Shown here piece by piece: positions 6,361-9,640 of a stretch of DNA of 9,640 bases. The stretch spans positions 1-9,640 of the forward strand of contig CALJAQ010000185.1 in the NCBI GenBank assembly GCA_938029515.1. Reading direction: 5' to 3'. Source of the DNA: an uncultured Nitrososphaerales archaeon (GTDB taxonomy: Archaea; Thermoproteota; Nitrososphaeria; Nitrososphaerales; JAAOZN01). Each line of letters starts with the position of its first letter. Within the stretch, counting starts at the first letter, position 1. A program made the translations under genes and the position numbers. The notes beneath the pieces were generated by a model. The model was not told where the DNA came from. It ran no database searches and worked only from the letters and a program-made list of their open reading frames with translations.

Positions 6361-6370
6361 TTCTTAAATT
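6361..6370. promoter_or_regulatory. shared TATA element for sod and the JAMM gene
   Basis: TTCTTAAATT reads as CTTAAATT on the plus strand and AATTTAAG on the minus strand. Its centre is about 27 bases from the sod ATG (6339) and about 26 bases from the JAMM ATG (6393), the leaderless distance in both directions. A second box, TTATAA at 6342-6347, is too close to the sod start but could serve an upstream GTG of the JAMM gene. Confidence 0.45.
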
Positions 6371-6392
6371 CGTTACCTAAGGCGTGAAGAAG

Positions 6393-6773
6393 ATGGTTAA
6401 GATGGTTTACTTCTCAAAAGAGGTGGTAAGAGGGCTGCTCGACTTCTTCAAGGCACTTCACCCGAAAGAGGGTATACTTCTCATAAGGGGAAAGGTTAAG
6501 AAGGATGCAATATATGCTGAACAACTAGTTCTACCTCCTGCTTCGATTCAAGCTGAAGGATTCTCTTCTTTCTCACCATATGCCTTACCCTTAGATCTTT
6601 CGATACTCGGTGTGGCTCACTCCCATCCAAACGGTGTGCTACACCCATCTTTGGAAGATTTGAGCAACTTCTACGGCAGACTGATGGTGATCGCCGCTTA
6701 CCCCTATAGGTCTGAGGAGGATATCGGTGTCTTCGATAAGGATGGTGTGAGGGTGTATTTCAAGATGATTTAG
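6393..6773 (+). CDS. JAMM/MPN+ metalloprotease (deSAMPylase-like)
   Basis: A single-domain JAMM protein of 126 residues. The full catalytic signature is present: a glutamate in KEGILLIRG (Glu26) and HSHPNGVLHPSLED (His76, His78, then Ser86 and Asp89), which fits the zinc-binding pattern HxHx7SxxD exactly. In archaea, proteins of this size remove ubiquitin-like SAMP modifiers from targets (Haloferax HvJAMM1) or free small sulfur carriers; the target here is inferred only from the family. I chose the ATG at 6393 because it lies 26 bases from the shared TATA element; a GTG at 6384 and an ATG at 6402 are alternatives. The gene is divergent from sod and its stop codon overlaps that of the convergent cupin gene by four bases. 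No E1-like or SAMP gene is visible in the window. Confidence 0.85.
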   Translation: MVKMVYFSKEVVRGLLDFFKALHPKEGILLIRGKVKKDAIYAEQLVLPPASIQAEGFSSFSPYALPLDLSILGVAHSHPNGVLHPSLEDLSNFYGRLMVIAAYPYRSEEDIGVFDKDGVRVYFKMI

Positions 6774-7102
6774 GCTGGGATGATGCAGAGGAAGATTAAA
6801 TCCTCCTCACCTATATTTCTAAACAGGTGAACCTTATGTGGAGGCACGTAAATTACTGAGCCGGGTTTAATTGTGTAATGCAGCTCTCCGTCTAAAACTT
6901 CTCCTATACCTTGAAGGGTGTAAACCTCGTGTTCATAGTCATGTGCATGCAATGGGGTATACCCTCCAGGCTTTATTCTGAATCTCCGCATTACAAAAGT
7001 GGGAGCTGGCGGTCTATTTATTAGGATCTGGATGGTTACATCTTTCGCCCCTTCCATCTGAACCTCTTCTTCTCTAACTTCGTCTACATCTATAACCAAC
7101 AA
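6770..7102 (-). CDS. four-histidine cupin, TM1459-like
   Basis: A 110-residue single-domain cupin. The first cupin motif is GGYTPLHAHDYEHEVYTLQG (46-65) and the second is PGSVIYVPPHKVHLFRN (80-96). The candidate metal ligands His52, His54, His58 and His92 match, even in numbering, the four-histidine manganese site I recall for Thermotoga TM1459, and the ending FLCIIP is also shared. The biological substrate of that group is unknown, so oxidative cleavage activity is only a possibility. The start is TTG at 7102 (a second TTG follows directly); AGGAG lies about ten bases before it, so this gene is read from a leader, unlike many neighbours. It follows the zinc-ribbon gene by 50 bases on the same strand and converges on the JAMM gene with a four-base overlap. 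Confidence 0.85.
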   Translation of the reverse strand: MLVIDVDEVREEEVQMEGAKDVTIQILINRPPAPTFVMRRFRIKPGGYTPLHAHDYEHEVYTLQGIGEVLDGELHYTIKPGSVIYVPPHKVHLFRNIGEEDLIFLCIIPA

Positions 7103-7112
7103 GTAATAGACT

Positions 7113-7117
7113 CTCCT
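7113..7117 (-). promoter_or_regulatory. Shine-Dalgarno site deciding the cupin TTG start
   Basis: AGGAG on the minus strand lies ten bases before the TTG at 7102. The only nearby ATG (about 20 bases upstream) is out of frame, so this site supports the TTG start. Confidence 0.5.
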
Positions 7118-7152
7118 AGCATACGCCGCAGCTTTAATGGTTTAGGTTACGT

Positions 7153-7383
7153 TTAAGCTTGTTCCAGTAGACGATAGGGGTTCTTCTTTTTACCTCTTCT
7201 ATACTGCCATATGCCGTAGAGTTTGCCACATCTTGTGCATAAAACGCCTCTGTTGGAGTAAAACATGACTTCACCACCGCAGCTGCATATTCCAAATACT
7301 CCTTTATCGTCAAGTACAATCGGTAGATCTCTTCTTTTAACATCTTGATGTAGGTTTCCTTTTTGACAGATTTTGTACATCAT
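7153..7383 (-). CDS. small zinc-ribbon protein of unknown function
   Basis: A 76-residue protein that I cannot assign to a named family. It carries one zinc ribbon built from CSC (Cys33, Cys35) and CTRC (Cys49, Cys52), each followed by a glycine, with an isolated Cys6 and a strongly basic tail (RRGKKKNPYR near 62-71). The size, knuckles and basic patch suggest nucleic-acid binding or a transcription- or ribosome-associated role, but that is inference. It starts at the first of two adjacent ATGs (7383), with TTTAAATA 20 bases upstream, an excellent leaderless promoter, and a perfect inverted repeat just beyond it. The cupin gene follows 50 bases downstream. An overlapping frame at 7134-7343 has no conserved pattern and is taken as a shadow. 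Confidence 0.7.
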   Translation of the reverse strand: MMYKICQKGNLHQDVKRRDLPIVLDDKGVFGICSCGGEVMFYSNRGVLCTRCGKLYGIWQYRRGKKKNPYRLLEQA

Positions 7384-7403
7384 TATTGGGTTATTCTGCG
7401 AAC

Positions 7404-7411
7404 TATTTAAA
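7404..7411 (-). promoter_or_regulatory. TATA box of the zinc-ribbon gene
   Basis: TTTAAATA on the minus strand is followed by 20 bases and the ATG, the standard distance for a leaderless archaeal transcript. It is the clearest promoter in the window. Confidence 0.65.
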
Positions 7412-7427
7412 TATAACTATGTTATAT
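7411..7427. promoter_or_regulatory. inverted repeat beside the zinc-ribbon promoter
   Basis: ATATAACTATGTTATAT is a perfect 7-base inverted repeat with a 3-base centre. It abuts the TATA box on its upstream side, where the B-recognition element lies, a position from which a bound dimeric regulator would block or assist transcription. AT-rich sequence makes chance symmetry more likely, so the call is modest. Confidence 0.35.
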
Positions 7428-7525
7428 ACTATCAGAAGTGGTTATTTAGCGCCGAGAAAAAAGACCGCTTACCTTCTTTCCGCAATTTAAACTAATAAAA
7501 TAGTGCGAAGATACTGCAAACTGTG
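7428..7525. other. intergenic stretch without a recognised gene
   Basis: Between the zinc-ribbon promoter and the 3' end of mtnP I see no reading frame with conserved features and no strong hairpin. The minus strand has a six-T run near 7460-7465 that could help end the mtnP transcript before the next promoter. Confidence 0.4.
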
Positions 7526-7535
7526 AAAGAAAAGA
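7526..7535 (-). terminator. T-rich 3' end of mtnP
   Basis: Directly after the mtnP stop the minus strand reads CTCTTTTCTTT, an oligo-T tract of the kind that ends archaeal transcripts without needing a hairpin. Confidence 0.4.
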
Positions 7536-7537
7536 GC

Positions 7538-8332
7538 CTAATATAGCGCCTCCTTAAGGGCTTCTTTACAGAGACATGTGCGCTCATATGGAACCTTAGG
7601 TATCATATCTAACAGTATGCTTCTGACTTTACCTACGTTCTTAAGCAGATTTTCAATAACTTCAGCGCCGGAAACAGGTTTATCCGCCCACACATCATAA
7701 TCTGTTACGGTAGCGAGTGTAACGTAGCAGATCTCCGCCTCCCTTGCTAAAACGCATTCTGGGACTAGGGTCATACCTATAACGTCAGCCCCCCAAGATC
7801 TGAACATCTTGGATTCTGCCCTTGTTGAGAATCTCGGTCCTTCTATGCACACATATGTTCCGCCATCATGCACCTTAAATCCAAGCCTTTTTGCTGATTC
7901 TACTGCGAGTCTTCTTAGTTCTGGGCAGAATGGGTCTGCTGTTGATATGTGGCATATTTTCTGGCCCTCATAGAATGTGCTCGGTCTAGACTTCGTTCGG
8001 TCTATGAATTGATCTGGTATGACTATGTCTCCAGGCTCTATATGTTCTCTTAAGCTCCCTACTGCTGAGGGGGCTATTATGCGTTTCACACCTAGGCTCT
8101 TTAGAGCCCAGATGTTCGCTCTATAGTTTATTAGATGCGGTGGGATTTTATGCCCTTTCCCGTGTCTCGGTATGAAAGCTATCTTCCTATCTTTGTACGT
8201 ACCCAATGTTACTAGGTCAGATGTAGGGCCATAGGGTGTGTAGACTTTAACTTCTCTGACTTCTTCCAGAATACCTGGCTCGTAAACACCTGTGCCTCCT
8301 ATTATCCCTATCTCAGCTTCTTCACCGCTCAT
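7538..8332 (-). CDS. mtnP: S-methyl-5'-thioadenosine phosphorylase
   Basis: Splits methylthioadenosine with phosphate into adenine and methylthioribose 1-phosphate, the entry to methionine salvage. The 264-residue protein has the phosphorylase landmarks: GIIGGTGVYEPG at 9-20, PRHGKGH at 55-61, PSAVGSL at 88-94, IEGPRFSTRAE at 163-173 and VIGMTLVPECVLAREAE at 184-200. TDYDVW at 210-215 has the Asp expected in enzymes that take adenine nucleosides rather than guanine or hypoxanthine nucleosides. A C-terminal CLC (Cys253, Cys255) resembles the CxC disulfide of the Sulfolobus solfataricus MTAPII enzyme, with Cys136 and Cys202 near another known disulfide pair. GAGGGG sits six bases before the ATG. 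It lies nine bases behind apt, which uses its adenine product. Confidence 0.95.
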   Translation of the reverse strand: MSGEEAEIGIIGGTGVYEPGILEEVREVKVYTPYGPTSDLVTLGTYKDRKIAFIPRHGKGHKIPPHLINYRANIWALKSLGVKRIIAPSAVGSLREHIEPGDIVIPDQFIDRTKSRPSTFYEGQKICHISTADPFCPELRRLAVESAKRLGFKVHDGGTYVCIEGPRFSTRAESKMFRSWGADVIGMTLVPECVLAREAEICYVTLATVTDYDVWADKPVSGAEVIENLLKNVGKVRSILLDMIPKVPYERTCLCKEALKEALY

Positions 8333-8341
8333 ATTTTCCCC

Positions 8342-8854
8342 TCAATATGTGACTAGTGATGTGACTCTGTAGCCCTTAAGCTTCTCTCTGCCTTTAAGCT
8401 CAAGCAGCTCTACGACGAAGGCGAAACCTACTACAACTCCGCCTAACCTTTCGATCAGCTCAGCAGCTGCTTTTGCGGTTCCGCCTGTGGCAAGCAGGTC
8501 ATCTACTATAAGTACTCTCTGCCCTTGCTTTACAGCGTCCTTCTGCATCTCCATCGTGGCGCTTCCATACTCTATGGTGTAGCTGACTTTCAAGGTTTCA
8601 CCTGGTAGTTTACCCTCTTTTCTTATTGCTACTAAACCTTTCTGCAAGCTCTGTGCAAGTAGGGCACCGAATATGAAGCCCCTTGACTCTATAGCCGCTA
8701 TCAGATCTATCTCTTTACCCCCCCACTGCCTCAAGATCTCCTCTACAGAATATTTTAGGGCTTGAGGATTCTTAAGTAGTGGCATAATATCTCTAAAGAT
8801 GACGCCTTTTTTAGGCCAGTCTGGGAAGCTTCGAATGATCTGCTTAAGATCCAT
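8342..8854 (-). CDS. apt: adenine phosphoribosyltransferase
   Basis: Joins adenine to phosphoribosyl pyrophosphate to make AMP, so adenine released by the phosphorylase next door is recovered. I start the 170-residue protein at the ATG at 8852-8854, giving the family N-terminus MDLKQIIRSFPDWPKKGVIF; the longer frame from a TTG at 8908 adds 18 unlike residues. Motifs are FRDI at 20-23, IESRGFIFG at 55-63, RKEGKLPGE at 78-86 and the PRPP-binding loop VLIVDDLLATGGTA at 114-127. Length is normal for the family. A T-rich TATA-like box about 26 bases upstream supports this start and a leaderless transcript. It is the first gene of the apt-mtnP operon. Confidence 0.95.
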   Translation of the reverse strand: MDLKQIIRSFPDWPKKGVIFRDIMPLLKNPQALKYSVEEILRQWGGKEIDLIAAIESRGFIFGALLAQSLQKGLVAIRKEGKLPGETLKVSYTIEYGSATMEMQKDAVKQGQRVLIVDDLLATGGTAKAAAELIERLGGVVVGFAFVVELLELKGREKLKGYRVTSLVTY

Positions 8855-8875
8855 AGTCACAGTAAAAACGCTGCG

Positions 8876-8885
8876 GATAAAAAAA
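8876..8885 (-). promoter_or_regulatory. TATA-like box for apt-mtnP
   Basis: TTTTTTTATC on the minus strand is centred about 26 bases before the apt ATG at 8854, which also supports that start over the TTG at 8908. Confidence 0.4.
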
Positions 8886-8931
8886 CATGTTGCTTCCACT
8901 CGTGACAATAGGCTCTTAGCAGGCGAGAAGA

Positions 8932-8939
8932 CTTATTAT
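8932..8939 (+). promoter_or_regulatory. possible TATA box for the Rieske gene
   Basis: CTTATTAT is centred about 34 bases before the ATG at 8970, leaving a leader of only a few bases. The match is moderate. Confidence 0.25.
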
Positions 8940-8969
8940 GGTAATCTTTGGCTGGTTTAATGATCACCT

Positions 8970-9284
8970 ATGCTTAGGGGAGGATTCGTAAAAGTAGTTG
9001 AGGAAAGTGAAGTTTCGAGTAAAACACCTACGGCTCTACTTCTGAACGGTGTAGAGGTTCTGCTCTGCAAAGTTGGTGGAAGAATATTTGCTACATCAGC
9101 GCGTTGTACACATAGAGGATGCTCCTTAGGCGAGGGTTGGCTTGATAACGGTTTTCTGGTCTGTGGCTGCCACCTCTCCAGGTTTGACCCTAAAAACGGT
9201 GAGGTGGTGGAGGGGCCTGCTGAAGAATCGTTACATGTGTTCGAGTCCTATATTGATGAAGGCTATGTCTGGGTCAAGCTTTAA
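8970..9284 (+). CDS. Rieske [2Fe-2S] ferredoxin-like protein
   Basis: A soluble 104-residue Rieske protein that would carry electrons in the cytoplasm. The cluster ligands follow the family pattern CxHx16CxxH: Cys46 and His48 in CTHRG, Cys65 and His68 in CGCHLSRFD, with the downstream GEVVEGPAEESLHVFE typical of the ferredoxin-type members such as those serving dioxygenases or nitrite reductase small subunits. No membrane anchor or signal is present, so it is not a cytochrome bc1 type subunit. The partner is unknown; the convergent tungsto/molybdo-pterin enzyme next door is one candidate only by proximity. The ATG at 8970 has no Shine-Dalgarno before it; a strong SD-like AGGGGAGG lies just inside the gene, but no start codon follows it in frame. 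Confidence 0.9.
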   Translation: MLRGGFVKVVEESEVSSKTPTALLLNGVEVLLCKVGGRIFATSARCTHRGCSLGEGWLDNGFLVCGCHLSRFDPKNGEVVEGPAEESLHVFESYIDEGYVWVKL

Positions 9285-9296
9285 CAGCTTGGACCC
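9271..9296 (+). terminator. hairpin across the Rieske / oxidoreductase junction
   Basis: GGGTCAAGCT (9271-9280) pairs with AGCTTGGACCC (9286-9296) with one bulged G and a 5-base loop TTAAC that contains the Rieske stop codon. The plus strand then runs into an AT-rich stretch with TATTTT, so it may end the Rieske transcript. No T-run follows on the minus strand. Confidence 0.45.
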
Positions 9297-9640
9297 TATT
9301 AAAGTATTTTGCGACCGCTTCCTTTATGAAAGTTTCATCTAACTTACCGAATGGTGTAGGTGTGTCAAGTATCCTCTTAGGTATGCGCAGAGAGTCGGGG
9401 TTAAAGCCTTCCCTTCTTTTGAATTCATGCTTGAGCGTAAGAATCTCATAACCTATTCTCTTTAAGTCGTTTAAGCTCAGATCCCAACCGATAGCCTTTA
9501 ATGTCTTCAGCACAACCTCAACCTTATAGATTTCTCTGGAAAAGAAGCAGACTACGAGGCTTGATAAGATTTGCCTCCAAGCCTCCTCTTCAAACAAGGT
9601 GTCCGCTACCGACGAAGGTGTTGGTGAATCTTTTGAAGCT
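9274..9640 (-). CDS. aldehyde:ferredoxin oxidoreductase family, C-terminal end (runs off the right edge)
   Basis: The frame is open from the window edge to a TGA at 9274-9276, giving about 122 residues. It matches the C-terminal end of the tungsten/molybdenum aldehyde:ferredoxin oxidoreductase family: a cysteine in LVVCFF, where this family has the last [4Fe-4S] ligand, then GWDLSLNDLKRIGYEIL, KHEFKRREGFNPD, LRIPKRILDTPTPFG and KEAVAKYFNR. In the usual enzyme these elements end a protein of about 600 residues that oxidises aldehydes with ferredoxin; which member this is cannot be told without the rest. A TTG at 9597 is not a real start, since homology continues upstream. The last 11 bases overlap the convergent Rieske gene. 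Confidence 0.8.
   Translation of the reverse strand, partial: ASKDSPTPSSVADTLFEEEAWRQILSSLVVCFFSREIYKVEVVLKTLKAIGWDLSLNDLKRIGYEILTLKHEFKRREGFNPDSLRIPKRILDTPTPFGKLDETFIKEAVAKYFNRVQAVKA

Noticed and set aside
6788..6805. GAGGA...TCCTC inverted repeat near the JAMM/cupin junction
   Set aside because: Only five base pairs with an 8-base loop, inside conserved cupin coding sequence and without a T-tract.
7134..7343. 69-codon minus-strand frame overlapping the zinc-ribbon gene
   Set aside because: The alternative frame has the zinc ribbon, two ATGs and a correctly spaced TATA box; this one has none.
8949..8984. Resemblance of the Rieske upstream sequence (GATCACCT) to the 16S rRNA 3' end, and an SD-like AGGGGAGG inside the gene
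   Set aside because: Short matches expected by chance; no start codon follows the internal SD-like sequence in frame.
1..9640. CRISPR arrays, insertion sequences, tRNA or rRNA genes, prophage or attachment sites
   Set aside because: I saw no regularly spaced repeats, transposase frames, cloverleaf-like sequence or rRNA-like segments on either strand.

Overview
The window looks archaeal, probably from a thermophilic, oxygen-exposed member of the TACK side of the tree; I cannot place it more finely from sequence alone. The reasons are: several start codons sit about 25 bases downstream of a TATA-like box with no room for a leader (leaderless transcripts); the families are archaeal (AbrB-PhoU fusion, JAMM/MPN+ protease, archaeal-type AmrS, methylthioadenosine phosphorylase with a C-terminal CxC); GTG and TTG starts are frequent; and genes are packed in short overlapping operons. 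Oxygen exposure is suggested by superoxide dismutase, a Rieske protein and a persulfide-dioxygenase-like hydrolase.

Layout. 1-1867 (minus): a small sulfite-oxidase-like molybdoenzyme, an AbrB-PhoU regulator, then the first 73 codons of CTP synthase running off the left edge. 1947-4302 (plus): trmO, the radical SAM enzyme amrS and an unrecognised HEVAH (HExxH) protein, joined by 10-base and 4-base overlaps. 4303-4469: a gap with a good TATA box and a GC-rich, hairpin-forming stretch that may be a small RNA or a structured leader. 4470-5754 (plus): stand-alone NAD(P)H-hydrate epimerase and a metallo-beta-lactamase-fold hydrolase. 5761-6339 (minus): Fe/Mn superoxide dismutase, ending in a classic hairpin plus T-tract. 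6393-6773 (plus): JAMM protease, apparently sharing one TATA box with sod. 6770-7383 (minus): a 76-residue zinc-ribbon protein and a four-histidine cupin. 7384-7537: intergenic, with a TATA box and a perfect inverted repeat. 7538-8854 (minus): apt-mtnP operon. 8970-9284 (plus): Rieske protein. 9274-9640 (minus): the C-terminal end of an aldehyde:ferredoxin oxidoreductase family protein running off the right edge.

How the genes fit together. Two themes can be read, both as inference. One is S-adenosylmethionine use and salvage: TrmO and AmrS consume SAM, while MtnP and Apt recycle the adenine of methylthioadenosine. The other is oxygen, sulfur and redox chemistry: SOD, the sulfite-oxidase-like enzyme, the persulfide-dioxygenase-like hydrolase, the Rieske protein, NAD(P)HX repair and the tungsto/molybdo-pterin enzyme. 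The parts I find most worth following are the HEVAH protein translationally coupled to AmrS, the structured RNA-like gap at 4368-4450, and the hairpins placed across two convergent gene junctions.
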